Positions 46,787-56,827 of a stretch of 64,000 nt of DNA are shown here, one piece after another (positions within the stretch are counted from its first letter, which is position 1; the number at the start of each line of letters is the position of its first letter). A model generated the notes under the pieces. That model had not been told where the DNA came from, searched no databases, and was given only the letters and a program-made list of their open reading frames with translations. The stretch spans positions 6,622,087-6,686,086 of the forward strand of contig NZ_JAPDNR010000001.1 of the NCBI RefSeq assembly GCF_025989125.1, given 5' to 3'. This DNA comes from Chitinophaga nivalis (lineage in GTDB: Bacteria; Bacteroidota; Bacteroidia; Chitinophagales; Chitinophagaceae). The translations under genes were made by a program, and so were the position numbers.

Positions 46787-47020
46787 ATGAATAACGAAAG
46801 ATATTTTCAAATCCCGGAAGAAAATACATTCGCAAGCATAGCCATTAAATTTTTTCAGTCAAAATTCAATATTGAAATTTCAGACGTTAAGGTTGCTGAT
46901 GGACAAGTAAAGATTTGGCTGAATAGTAAAGAAGATAAAAATATTGTAACAATATATTTCAACACTATAAATGGTCAATTATGGTTTTGCTATGAGGATG
47001 TGTTATTTTATTCTCAATAA
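46787..47020 (+). CDS. Small hypothetical protein
   Basis: 77 residues, no signal or membrane segment; it begins MNNERYFQIPEENTFASIAIKFFQ and alternates short beta-like strands (VKIWLNSK, NIVTIYFNTI, QLWFCYED). A real gene is supported by even amino-acid composition and by its place between two co-directional genes. I do not recognise a family. Its AT-richness matches the neighbours. Confidence 0.5.
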   Translation: MNNERYFQIPEENTFASIAIKFFQSKFNIEISDVKVADGQVKIWLNSKEDKNIVTIYFNTINGQLWFCYEDVLFYSQ

Positions 47021-47112
47021 TAGAAACAACTTCTAAAATACTTTATTAAAACACCTGTCTTACCTTTCCAGTAAAAACAGGGAGCATATCATAACATAGC
47101 AACTTTTCAACT

Positions 47113-47709
47113 ATGGATAGATTTAAATTCCTGCTATCAGCAATCGGAAATTGCTTAAAATCCAACAATTGGAAAAAACAGGGCAAAACATTTTATTTTT
47201 CCCAGGACAACAACTGGGGATTAATAAATTTCCAGAACAGTACTGATAACCAAGAAGAGATATTATTCACCATTAATCTGGCAGTGTCATCCACCGTTTT
47301 AAGAAAGTTTGAAGATAAAGATCTTACTAAAATGCCAGGAATAGTACGCTGCCATTGGACCGAAAGAATTGGTTTTCTCATGCCCGTCAATAAAGATTTT
47401 TGGTGGGAAATAGATGCCACTACTGATTTGCTGGCTCTTTCCAGAGAAATAATCGAAATCCTGGTACAAAAAGGAATACCTGAAATAAAAAAGCACATGA
47501 GTGATCATGCTTTAATAGCGCATTGGATCAGGGGAGAAAGTAAAGGTTTAACAGATTTTCAGAGGATGGTAAATTTAGTCATCTTACTAAAGCATGAGCA
47601 TCATCCTTTATTAATTGATTATATCAAGGAACTGGAAAATATCGCCGCTGTCGACCCTATCGCAAGATATTATTTAAAAGAATTAGATATTCGATATGGA
47701 AACCGCTAA
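47113..47709 (+). CDS. DUF4304-like protein
   Basis: 198 residues, cytoplasmic. The N-terminal half fits the DUF4304 pattern: FLLSAIGNCLKSNNWKKQGKTFYFSQDNNWGLINFQNS, followed by ILFTINLAVSS and the HWTERIGFLMP strand, then helices (DLLALSREIIEILVQKGIPEIKKHM). Proteins of this family are often found in polymorphic-toxin immunity neighbourhoods, but no toxin gene lies here. The assignment is by motif recall and moderate. Confidence 0.65.
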   Translation: MDRFKFLLSAIGNCLKSNNWKKQGKTFYFSQDNNWGLINFQNSTDNQEEILFTINLAVSSTVLRKFEDKDLTKMPGIVRCHWTERIGFLMPVNKDFWWEIDATTDLLALSREIIEILVQKGIPEIKKHMSDHALIAHWIRGESKGLTDFQRMVNLVILLKHEHHPLLIDYIKELENIAAVDPIARYYLKELDIRYGNR

Positions 47710-47765
47710 TATATATCAGATACTATTTAATCGGACAAATGGATGCTGTTAGTTAAAACCTAACC

Positions 47766-48632
47766 TTACCTATTACCGGATTGAAAAAAGACTTTTAACT
47801 CCTTTGCAATTCTTTCCGGATTGCCATCATTATCGGCGGCTATATGTCCCAGCCCCTGCAATACTACCCGCTTTGCTTGCGGCAAAGTGGCACTCAATGC
47901 ATCAAGCGCAAGTTTAAGGTAACGTTGGCTCCTGGTCCCACCCATCAGTAGTATCTCCGCTTTAATGTCTTTACACCGATCTATCATTCCGGATGATTCA
48001 CGTACCAATATAAGATCGTAATGTACGGTTGGTATTAAGGATTTCAAGGGCACGTCATCGCCCGCTTGTTTCTTTGCATCTGCGTTTATACCCATATTTA
48101 GCAATGGGGCAACAAGAAAGGCCGGCAAGGCCGTAAACAGAGAAGGGTCATCGGTACCTTTTATAGCCGTGAACATGGCTTTTCCAAAGTTTCCACGCGA
48201 GAGGGCTGATTCATAGCGACTGCTCCAGGCCGCAGGGTCAGTTCCACTAACCGGGATCGGAGGTTCGTAGAGTACTACTTTTTTAAGCCCTGGTTCTATG
48301 ATGGCCGTTTGCAGTACGCCAATAGCCCCCGAACTAAGCCCAAATATCTTATCCGTTGCTGTCTGATGGATTAATGCCTGCAAATCCTCACTTTCCGATC
48401 CAATGCCATAGTTCGGGCCAAACGGACCGCTTAAACCGCGTCCCCGCCTGTCCGGAATATAAACAGTGAATTCACTGGATAAGAAGCCGGCAAGTTTCAG
48501 GAAATTTTTAGCGGTCATCATCCCACCATGGACCAGAATAACTCCCGGCCCGGACCCGGTTTGTCTATAACCAATGCTTGTTCCATCCTTTGATGTAACG
48601 CTACCGGTGGTATATGCTTTGGAGTCATTCAT
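47766..48632 (-). CDS. Alpha/beta hydrolase
   Basis: 288 residues, no signal peptide. The oxyanion-hole motif is VILVHGGMMTAKNF, then FTVYIPDRRGRGLSGP, and the nucleophile elbow is IFGLSSGAIGV (GxSxG with the central Ser). The catalytic His is in LQGLGHIAADNDGNPERI near the end, and an Asp is expected in or near LLMGGTRSQRYL, where it is not obvious. The alpha/beta-hydrolase fold is secure; the substrate is unknown. The gene is monocistronic. Confidence 0.9.
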   Translation of the reverse strand: MNDSKAYTTGSVTSKDGTSIGYRQTGSGPGVILVHGGMMTAKNFLKLAGFLSSEFTVYIPDRRGRGLSGPFGPNYGIGSESEDLQALIHQTATDKIFGLSSGAIGVLQTAIIEPGLKKVVLYEPPIPVSGTDPAAWSSRYESALSRGNFGKAMFTAIKGTDDPSLFTALPAFLVAPLLNMGINADAKKQAGDDVPLKSLIPTVHYDLILVRESSGMIDRCKDIKAEILLMGGTRSQRYLKLALDALSATLPQAKRVVLQGLGHIAADNDGNPERIAKELKVFFQSGNR

Positions 48633-49107
48633 TTTCGTGTTTTTTTCTCAATAGTTAATGTACGACAAAACTTTGTTGCCGGCATTTTATTTACCTGATT
48701 AAGTCTAAAGCATTACTGTTCATACCTAAGTAATACAGCTCTTCCTGATATATCCCTCCTCTCCTCCTTTAATATCTTCCCCCATATCCAAAATTACTTC
48801 TACACTTTGTCATCATTTCTATCATAAATGCACTCATATTGTCTGAAAGACACGCATTATACCTTTTTGAAAGTAAAAGATGATCTGAACCGACAAGATG
48901 CAACGACCGTAAAAGCGCCACCAGCTTCATACACACACCATCTATCCTGCCCACCAACAGGATGATTGTCATATCCAAAGGCTCATTTCTTTCAGGAAAT
49001 TACTACATTCAATGATGCGATACGCTGATCCCGCCTCACTGCGGATGCATATAAAGCGGAAAATAGCGTAACGATACCGGCAATACGAGATATTTAAAAT
49101 ATATACC
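48633..49107. other. Intergenic region
   Basis: 475 bp upstream of both the hydrolase and sbcD. A 69-codon minus-strand frame (48769-48978) shows no recognisable start signal or family. I see nothing else. Confidence 0.5.
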
Positions 49108-50349
49108 ATGAAAATATTACACACAGCAGATTGGCATATTGGTCAGCTGTTTTATGAATACGACCGTACCTATGAGCACCAGCAATTCCTGGATTGGCTG
49201 GTCACTACCTTACAGGAAGAGCAGGTAGACGTATTACTGGTCAGTGGCGATGTATTTGACTTGTCTAATCCGTCAGCAGCGGCTATCAGGATGTTTTACA
49301 GCTTCCTGAATAAAGCGGCGAAAGCCAATCCTGCCCTGCAGATTATCATTACCGCCGGCAACCATGATTCGGCCTCCAGGCTGGAATCACCTAAACCATT
49401 GCTGGAATCCTCCAATATACATATCGTTGGGATAGTAGAGAAAGATGCAGCGGGTAATATTGATTATGAAAAGTTAGTTATTCCGTTAAAAGATAAAGAC
49501 CATCACATACAAGCCTGGTGCCTGGCGATTCCCTTCCTGCGGATAGGTGATTACCCTGTCATTGCAGATGCCGAAAACCCTTATGCGGAAGGCATTGAAG
49601 CCCTGTATACGGCTGCATACGACTATGCATGCCAGCGGAAAACAAACGAACAGGGCATTATTGCGATGGGACACCTGCATACCCAAAAAGCCATCACGTC
49701 GGATATGGATAAGGTGGAAAGACAAATCATGGGAGGCGTGGAGTCCATTGCTGCCAGCGCTTTTCCTGCCGGCATCAGCTATGTGGCACTGGGACATATA
49801 CACAAGGCCCAGCGTATAGGTGGCCAGGAGCATATCCGGTATAGTGGTAGTCCGCTCCCCATGTCATTTTCAGAAATCAATTATAAACACCAGGTGATTG
49901 TTTTTGAACTGAATGGTACGACGATCAGTCAATCGACGGCTATTGAAATACCGGTAACCGTAGCCTTACAACAGGTTCCTGCGGTACACAGCCCTTTATC
50001 AGCCGTACTGGCCGCCCTGGCGCAATTACCCGCTGCGGATGAAAATTCCGGATTAGCACCTTACCTGGAAGTACGGGTATTGGAAGAGGGCCCCGAACCT
50101 GCCCGCCGGTTTAAGATAGAATCTGCACTGGCGGGAAAGCATGTTCGCCTGGCCAGGATTGATGTGCGGTACCATAGCAGCTCCACCAACGGCGATCAGA
50201 CCTCCATTGTTGCGGCAGATGAATTGAGTAACCTGCAACCCTTGGATGTTTTTTCAAAAGTATATCAGTCGAGGTACAACACGGCGGTACCAGAAAAGTT
50301 ATTGCAACTATTTCACCAGGTAACCCAGGAGGTGACACAAACTTTATAA
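49108..50349 (+). CDS. sbcD: Exonuclease subunit SbcD (Mre11-like nuclease)
   Basis: 413 residues, the usual length. The calcineurin-like metallophosphoesterase motifs are in order: HTADWHIGQ (residues 6-14), VSGDVFDLSNPS, AGNHDSASRLE, MGHLHTQK and LGHIHKAQRI. These residues hold two Mn ions for 3'-5' exo- and endonuclease action at DNA ends and hairpins. A C-terminal part (PLDVFSKVYQSRY) contacts SbcC, encoded 4 nt downstream, so translational coupling is likely. Confidence 0.96.
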   Translation: MKILHTADWHIGQLFYEYDRTYEHQQFLDWLVTTLQEEQVDVLLVSGDVFDLSNPSAAAIRMFYSFLNKAAKANPALQIIITAGNHDSASRLESPKPLLESSNIHIVGIVEKDAAGNIDYEKLVIPLKDKDHHIQAWCLAIPFLRIGDYPVIADAENPYAEGIEALYTAAYDYACQRKTNEQGIIAMGHLHTQKAITSDMDKVERQIMGGVESIAASAFPAGISYVALGHIHKAQRIGGQEHIRYSGSPLPMSFSEINYKHQVIVFELNGTTISQSTAIEIPVTVALQQVPAVHSPLSAVLAALAQLPAADENSGLAPYLEVRVLEEGPEPARRFKIESALAGKHVRLARIDVRYHSSSTNGDQTSIVAADELSNLQPLDVFSKVYQSRYNTAVPEKLLQLFHQVTQEVTQTL

Positions 50350-50353
50350 CAAC

Positions 50354-53300
50354 ATGAAGATACTCAGCATACGTATTAATAATCTGGCTTCCCTGGATAA
50401 TGTGACAGAGATCGATTTCACCCGGGAGCCCCTTAGTTCCGCCGGTATATTTGCCATTACGGGGCCAACGGGTGCCGGCAAATCTACTATCCTGGACGCC
50501 CTTTGTCTCGCCTTATACGGCAAAACACCCCGGTATAACCAGGCCAGGGAAAGTGGTATTGAAGTACACGATGTACAAGGCAGCACGATCAGTCAGGGTG
50601 ATACCCGGGGGATATTGCGCGATGGTACCGCAGAAGGTTATGCGGAAGTAGATTTTATAGGCGTAGACAATCAGCATTACCGGGCTACCTGGAGGGTAAA
50701 AAGGGCACACGGCAAAGTAGCAGGCAGTTTACAGCCATTCAATATGGCCCTGAAAAATATCAGTACCGATACCGATGTTCCCGGGAAGAAAACAGAACTG
50801 CTACTCGAAATAGAGCGACTGGTCGGACTGAGTTTTGAACAGTTCACCCGCGCAGCGTTACTGGCGCAGGGCGATTTTACGGCCTTCCTGAAAGCAGGCA
50901 AAGATGAAAAATCATCCCTGCTGGAAAAGCTGACAGGTACCGGCATCTATTCGGACATCTCCCGGCGGATCTTTGAAAAACACAGGGAAGCAGCACAAGT
51001 ATTAAAAACACTGGAAGAAAAGCGAAAAGATATCCCTACGCTGACCACCGAAGAACTGGACGCTTTAACGGCGCAAAAAGCAGCACTGGATGAAAGTATT
51101 CCGCTGCAGGAAAAGCAGCTGGAGATACTGAATAACGAAATTGCCTGGCATGCAACCAGCACGGCACTGCAATCCAGCCTGGAAGCGGCGCAGCAAGTAC
51201 ATAGGGACGCCATTACGGCTAAAAATGAAGCCGCTCCCCGGGAACAGCAACTAAAACAAACTGACCAGGTACAACCGGCCAGAAAATGGGTAGATGCACA
51301 ACATACTGCCCAACAACAATTACAAAGCAAAACAGATCTCCTGACAAAACTGGAGCAGACGCTACTCACCTTGCAAACGCAGGAAAAAGAGCTGACCAGT
51401 CAGGTAGAGACAGCCCAAAGTACACTGGAATCCGCTACCGGCGCGCTGGACGCCGCACAGCCCCAATTGGACGAAGCTAAGGCACTGGATGTACAAGTAA
51501 AGGAAAGAGCAGCACAGGTACAACAAGCCAAAGCAACAGTAGCCACCCTCACTACAGCCCACCAGGAGCAGGAAAAGAAACTACAGGCCAATCAGGAAAC
51601 AGCTGGGAAAGTAAGTGAAAATATAGCGCAGTTAATCAAATGGAAAGAACAGCATGCCGCCCGGCAACCTGTTGCCGACAATCACCTCCTGATTACTTCC
51701 AAGCTATCAGATGCAGCTACCTTGCTGGGAAACTTACAGACAGTTGCGGCACAAATCAAAACCGTACAGGAAAAGATAGCTGCCAACAAACAAGAGCAGG
51801 CCAAACTGGCCCTGGAATCAGCATCGAAGCAGCAGGCTTTGGAGACGGCAAAGGAAACACACCAGGCCAATGCCAGCACACTGGCAGCGATTCCCATCGC
51901 GACTTTGGAACAAGACAAGTCAAAGACCGATACAGTGATAGAAGATATCATCCGGGCAGCAGCTCATTGGCAACTGCTCGAGCATGACTCAAAAGCATAT
52001 CATGCGGCCATAGCTACCCTGAATAAGGATGCCACGCTCCTGGGTAGTCAGCAACAAGAGCTGATACAAACAATGGACCTGCTAAAGACGGCTAAAACCA
52101 AGCGGGACACCTCCGCCCGCATAGTGGAAAAAGCCCGGCTGGCAGCGGCAGAAAATGTAGAAAGCCTGCGGGCACAACTACAACCCGAAGAGCCTTGCCC
52201 CGTTTGTGGTAGCAAAGAACATCCGTACGTTACACACAATCCGCAACTGGACCGTGTGCTCGAAGAACTGGAAGCAATATATCTGGAGGATGAAACAACT
52301 TTCAACAAATACTTCACAGCACATACCACCCTGGATACCACCTGTAAACAACTGACAGCAAGCATCCGCAACCAGGAAACCGACCTGCAGAAAAAAGAAG
52401 CTGCCTTAAAAGGGTTACAGCAAACCTGGAAAACTTTTACTATCTATCAGGAAGCCACCAGCATACCGGAAGATCAAAAAAGTAGTTGGCTGCAGCAACA
52501 ACTGGAGCAACAAAGAACATTACATCGACAGCTGCAGCAACAGGTACAGGATCATGCTACCTTAAAACAAAAAGTGGAGCTGCAAAAAGAGCAGGTGGAA
52601 CAGGCAGACAAAGCACTTACCGATATTACCAATACCATCAAAGATGCCGCGAGAACACTCCTGTCTTTACAAGAGCAGGAAGCTGGCTACACACATGAAC
52701 AGGAAGTTGCCAGCAATAATCTGACCGCTATCACGGCCGCCATATCCACTTACTTCACAGCCAGCAACTGGCAGGAGCAATGGCAGGCGGATCCCACCTC
52801 GTTTACACAACGTATCAGTGATTTTGCCGCACAGTGGAAGTCGCAGCATGATAAGCTGGATGAAAATACCCGGCAACAGGGTATATTATCCGCAACGGAG
52901 CAAGCAATACAGGCGCAACTGCAACTGAGTGCGACGGAAGTGGAAAAGAAAAAAAACGACCAGGCTGCATTGACTAAAGATCACGAGGGCCTTCTTTCGC
53001 GCAGAAAGAACATCTTCGGCGGAGCAACCGTATCAACTGTGGAAACATCCCTGAAACAAGCAATAGAGACAGCGAGGCAAACAGCAACAGCATATCAGGA
53101 AACGCAGCAAAAACTACAAACGGATATCACCCGCATCACTACACGGAAAGAAGAAGGAGATAAAGATATAGCTACCCACCAGGTGGAGATAAAAGAGTTT
53201 ACTGAAAAAATAGAGCAATGGCTGCTACAGTACAATACACAGCATACGCCAACGCTGACGCATAGTGAATTATTACAACTGTTATCACATACACCGGAAT

Positions 53301-54097
53301 GGATAGACGCGGAACGGACCTTCCTGCAGCAAATAGCGAATGCCGTTACCCAGGCACAATCCGTACGCTCCGAACGCGAAACGGGATTGAATAAACATAT
53401 AGCACTACGTTTATCAGACCGCCAGCCGGAAGAACTGACCACCTTACTGACAGCAGCCAGGGAGCAGCTAAAAGCAGATGACAAGGAAAATCATCAGATC
53501 GTGTTTCGTTTACAGGAGGATAAAAACAATAAGGAGAAAATTGGTCATTTGCTGACTTCCATTGAAAAGCAAGGCCTGATTACAGAAAACTGGGCAGCGC
53601 TGAACGACATTCTGGGTTCTTCCGACGGTAAAAAGTTTCGGCAGGTGGCCCAGGAATATACCCTGGATGTATTACTGCGCTATGCGAATATGCACCTCGA
53701 AAATCTAAATAAACGATACGTACTGCAGCGTATTCCCGATACCCTGGGCTTACAGGTACTGGACCAGGATATGGGTAATGAAATACGCACCGTTTACTCC
53801 CTCTCCGGCGGAGAATCTTTTTTGGTATCGCTGGCATTGGCATTGGGCCTGGCTTCCCTCTCTTCCAGCCGTATGCAGGTAGAATCCTTATTTATTGATG
53901 AAGGCTTTGGTTCATTGGACGCGGCCACGCTGGCCATGGCGATGGATACGCTGGAACGGCTGCAGAACCAGGGACGCAAAGTGGGCGTTATTTCCCACGT
54001 GCAGGAAATGACAGAACGTATCCCCGTACAGGTGAAAGTCAGTAAACATGCCAGTGGAAAGAGTAAAGTGCAGGTAGTAGACTTTTGTATGGATTAA
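50354..54097 (+). CDS. sbcC: Exonuclease subunit SbcC (Rad50-like ATPase)
   Basis: 1247 residues. The N-terminal ATPase lobe has Walker A GPTGAGKST (37-45); long coiled coils rich in Gln/Ala follow (about 190-580 and 680-1080). The zinc hook CPVCG is at about 615 in the middle. The C-terminal lobe has the ABC signature YSLSGGESFLVSLALALG (near 1147) and Walker B SLFIDEGFGSLD (near 1180). The hook dimerises two coils and tethers DNA ends for SbcD. It removes hairpins and protein-blocked ends. Complete and unremarkable. Confidence 0.96.
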   Translation: MKILSIRINNLASLDNVTEIDFTREPLSSAGIFAITGPTGAGKSTILDALCLALYGKTPRYNQARESGIEVHDVQGSTISQGDTRGILRDGTAEGYAEVDFIGVDNQHYRATWRVKRAHGKVAGSLQPFNMALKNISTDTDVPGKKTELLLEIERLVGLSFEQFTRAALLAQGDFTAFLKAGKDEKSSLLEKLTGTGIYSDISRRIFEKHREAAQVLKTLEEKRKDIPTLTTEELDALTAQKAALDESIPLQEKQLEILNNEIAWHATSTALQSSLEAAQQVHRDAITAKNEAAPREQQLKQTDQVQPARKWVDAQHTAQQQLQSKTDLLTKLEQTLLTLQTQEKELTSQVETAQSTLESATGALDAAQPQLDEAKALDVQVKERAAQVQQAKATVATLTTAHQEQEKKLQANQETAGKVSENIAQLIKWKEQHAARQPVADNHLLITSKLSDAATLLGNLQTVAAQIKTVQEKIAANKQEQAKLALESASKQQALETAKETHQANASTLAAIPIATLEQDKSKTDTVIEDIIRAAAHWQLLEHDSKAYHAAIATLNKDATLLGSQQQELIQTMDLLKTAKTKRDTSARIVEKARLAAAENVESLRAQLQPEEPCPVCGSKEHPYVTHNPQLDRVLEELEAIYLEDETTFNKYFTAHTTLDTTCKQLTASIRNQETDLQKKEAALKGLQQTWKTFTIYQEATSIPEDQKSSWLQQQLEQQRTLHRQLQQQVQDHATLKQKVELQKEQVEQADKALTDITNTIKDAARTLLSLQEQEAGYTHEQEVASNNLTAITAAISTYFTASNWQEQWQADPTSFTQRISDFAAQWKSQHDKLDENTRQQGILSATEQAIQAQLQLSATEVEKKKNDQAALTKDHEGLLSRRKNIFGGATVSTVETSLKQAIETARQTATAYQETQQKLQTDITRITTRKEEGDKDIATHQVEIKEFTEKIEQWLLQYNTQHTPTLTHSELLQLLSHTPEWIDAERTFLQQIANAVTQAQSVRSERETGLNKHIALRLSDRQPEELTTLLTAAREQLKADDKENHQIVFRLQEDKNNKEKIGHLLTSIEKQGLITENWAALNDILGSSDGKKFRQVAQEYTLDVLLRYANMHLENLNKRYVLQRIPDTLGLQVLDQDMGNEIRTVYSLSGGESFLVSLALALGLASLSSSRMQVESLFIDEGFGSLDAATLAMAMDTLERLQNQGRKVGVISHVQEMTERIPVQVKVSKHASGKSKVQVVDFCMD

Positions 54098-54189
54098 ATG
54101 ACCTAAACACAATGGAATAAATTACGTACACCATTATTGACTTTAGCCCTCAATAATGGTGTACTGCTTTAAAACAGGGATGTAGATCT

Positions 54190-54729
54190 TTATCTTTCTT
54201 CCTGTATCAACCCGTCAAAGGTAACCTTATAAACATCCGCATAAGCGGCCATATACTCCGACAACGTCTCATAGTTATCCAGCCAGTCCAGCTGTATCTC
54301 CAGATAGTCTTCATTCCCGTTCAGACGCAATAACAAGTAATGGAAATCGCTGGTATCTGTTTTCACTACACGGATCGCGTAACTCAGTACTTTATCCCAG
54401 GTAAAAAGCCGTTTTTTGTATTGAATGCCTGTATGATTGAGTTCCAGTATCACGGAACGGTTGATCGCTCTCCAGCCGCAAATCACAGCGATGATCAGGC
54501 CTAAGATTAAAAACACCCAGCTCCAGAACGAAAGGCCGTCCTCCTTTGTATCCGCGGCATACGCCCACACCGCTACCCCCAGTCCCGTTACTGCAACTAC
54601 GGTGAAAGCCACGCGATGTCTTCTATATTGAATAACGGGTAATTCCATAGTGGTATTTACTACAAGATAATATCTTTTTGGCAGAAGAGAGATAGGCCGG
54701 CCATCGTCGGGGAAGGGGGTATCATCCAT
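54190..54729 (-). CDS. Two-helix membrane protein with PH-like domain
   Basis: 179 residues. Two membrane helices lie close together (FTVVAVTGLGVAVWAYA and FWSWVFLILGLIIAVICGW), then a soluble domain of about 85 residues (VILELNHTGIQYKKRLFTWDKV, LLLRLNGNEDYLEIQLDWLDN), which resembles bacterial PH-like domains by the LELNxxGI/tWdkV strand pair. The start at 54729 is the ATG with the longest frame; Met28 (MELPVIQYRRHR) is a plausible alternative. Function unknown. Confidence 0.7.
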   Translation of the reverse strand: MDDTPFPDDGRPISLLPKRYYLVVNTTMELPVIQYRRHRVAFTVVAVTGLGVAVWAYAADTKEDGLSFWSWVFLILGLIIAVICGWRAINRSVILELNHTGIQYKKRLFTWDKVLSYAIRVVKTDTSDFHYLLLRLNGNEDYLEIQLDWLDNYETLSEYMAAYADVYKVTFDGLIQEER

Positions 54730-55106
54730 ACTTTACCAGTGCGTTATATACTTGTTAATCCATTTCCCTTAACCGTATAGCAATATATCTTTCTACCCTA
54801 ATGATTTATTTTGTCAATAATTGTTAAGACGAGCCATCACCAGATTAAAAACGTTCCAGTAAGCAGCACACTTTACGATTCAATACATCCTGACAATATC
54901 TGATACGCGCAACTACCATCTATTTTATTTCACCTAAAATCCGGTATACCTGATGATAGCGGAACTAATATTTCAATCATTGATCTACACCGTAAACCAG
55001 TGATTATGCAATTACACATGGCTGCATCCTTGTCGAATTTCGGTCGGTTCGTAATAAGCCTCTCCTGTCATCACTGACAAAATATATCTGTACTTAAAAA
55101 AAGCTA
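54730..55106. other. Intergenic region
   Basis: 377 bp between divergent genes; presumably promoters. I see no gene or repeat. Confidence 0.5.
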
Positions 55107-56300
55107 ATGCATACTACTTATATGGACGCCTTTAAGAATTTAAATTATATAGAATTAGTCGTGGGAGCCCTGCTGGGTTGGGTATTAAATGAAATATGCA
55201 CCCCCATAAAAAAGAAAGTCATACAACGCATCCGGGAAAAAAAGCTGAAGCGTTTATTAAATAATGATACGCTCATCAATGATCCCCATGTGCTGGTCCT
55301 CGACCGTGCCATTCCCTATTATGACCCGAAAGGAGGCATCAAACTACGTTGCACGCAACAAAATTTATTCATCTCCTTTCCTCAAAAATATAAAACCGCA
55401 TTCCGCGCCTATGACTTTGTATACCGGGAGCAGGAAATATTCGATGGCCGTACAGATATAGCTACCTTGCTGGAAAAAATGGGTATATCCAACGCCCAAA
55501 AACGATTGGATGATGCGACAGCAACAACCGCCCTGGATTTTCTGCGTGATTTTAAAGCCGGCCAAAACCGGTTTAACAGCTTGATATCCGGTATCTATAA
55601 ACTGCGAACCACCCGATTAAACACGGAGGAAAAATCAGGGCTTGATATGCAATTTTACACAACAGATTATTTTACATACCGGGTATTTTCCAATTTATAT
55701 CAGTCACTACTCAACGATCATCAGGCGATGAAAATCGAAAAACCGGCAGATATCAATCTATACAATGTATTCTTCTCTTCTTTTGGCATATGCACTTTCA
55801 TTATTATTAACCGGGGCAATGGCGATGAAGTTATACTAGGGAAACGGTCAGACGCCGTGATGGTGGAGCGGAATAAATGGCATTACAGCATGAATGAAGC
55901 ATTTAATGCAAGAGATAAAGATGAATATGGCCATCCCTCGTTTCATGCCTGTGTATACCGTGGTCTGGAAGAAGAATTAGGTATTGGAGAACGATATCAG
56001 AAAAATATCAAAAAACTGGAATTCTTTGATTTAGTCCTGCTGACAAACAGATTGGAATCAGGCATTACTTCCTATGTAAGATTACAGCTGGATGAAAACC
56101 TGTCATTCGATGAATTAATGGGCCTATATCGGATTGCCCAGGATAGTGCATTGGAAACTGTTGCGCTGGAAGTGCTCCCCGTCAGGAAGATTGATCAATT
56201 CATCCAGCAGCATTCCACCGATATCAGTGATGGCTGCCGCCATGCATTGCGTGCCCTACATGCCCGCTATAAAGCAGGCTATCTGCGGGATGAAGAGTAA
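55107..56300 (+). CDS. Membrane-anchored protein with Nudix-like C-terminal domain
   Basis: 397 residues. A single N-terminal hydrophobic helix (YIELVVGALLGWVLNEI, about 13-30) is followed by a basic stretch (IREKKLKRLL). The middle (about 60-220) is of unknown fold. The C-terminal part carries a Nudix-box-like segment YGHPSFHACVYRGLEEELGI: the R-x-L-x-E-E-L-G-I half is standard, but the usual early Glu of the box is Ala or absent. Strands before it (CTFIIINRG, EVILGKRSDAVMVERNKWHYS) fit a Nudix fold. It may be a nucleotide-diphosphate hydrolase or a non-catalytic sensor tethered to the membrane. Confidence 0.65.
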   Translation: MHTTYMDAFKNLNYIELVVGALLGWVLNEICTPIKKKVIQRIREKKLKRLLNNDTLINDPHVLVLDRAIPYYDPKGGIKLRCTQQNLFISFPQKYKTAFRAYDFVYREQEIFDGRTDIATLLEKMGISNAQKRLDDATATTALDFLRDFKAGQNRFNSLISGIYKLRTTRLNTEEKSGLDMQFYTTDYFTYRVFSNLYQSLLNDHQAMKIEKPADINLYNVFFSSFGICTFIIINRGNGDEVILGKRSDAVMVERNKWHYSMNEAFNARDKDEYGHPSFHACVYRGLEEELGIGERYQKNIKKLEFFDLVLLTNRLESGITSYVRLQLDENLSFDELMGLYRIAQDSALETVALEVLPVRKIDQFIQQHSTDISDGCRHALRALHARYKAGYLRDEE

Positions 56301-56827
56301 AGCACCCGATTAGATTTAAAGCGTTGTTGATGACACGGTATTCCATCCGCCGGCTCAAAACTATCGTGACAACAAAAAACATCAAGCACACATATAGCTA
56401 TCATCAGCAGCAGCTTGTGATGATCCTTGCTTGGTTCACGCCCTGGTTAAGATCTCCATCATCCCGGTATGTTTCCCGGTTAATGGCTGTTTGTGCTTTG
56501 CGGGCAGGTTCATGCTGCAGCATTGCAGGTCTATATATAGCCGTTTCCGTTACTTGTACAATAATATCATTGGGCTGTTGAATAACAGATATACTAAAGC
56601 CGCCATATTATAGCGTAATGATCCCTTAAACCTGGGGAGTATTATGGACAATAGCGGGCATAAAAGCGGCAACACATCCATTAGACAACATTTACCGGCA
56701 GACATAGCTACCTCCCCACGGAAGTGCTATTTCCCTTGGTATAATACAACATAGATGACAAAGCATTCATGCATACCTGATTTTGGTTTAGTATTGGATT
56801 AGTCTGTTACGGACTAAAACAGCTATC
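56301..56827. other. Intergenic region
   Basis: 527 bp with no supported gene; an 85-codon frame at 56324 has no recognisable features and a Ser/Cys-rich composition. I see no hairpin or repeat. Confidence 0.5.

Noticed and set aside
48769..48978. 69-codon minus-strand ORF upstream of sbcD
   Set aside because: No recognisable domain, weak start context, and it lies in the probable promoter region of two divergent genes.
56324..56581. 85-codon ORF after the Nudix-like gene
   Set aside because: No domain, irregular composition, and no support beyond being open.
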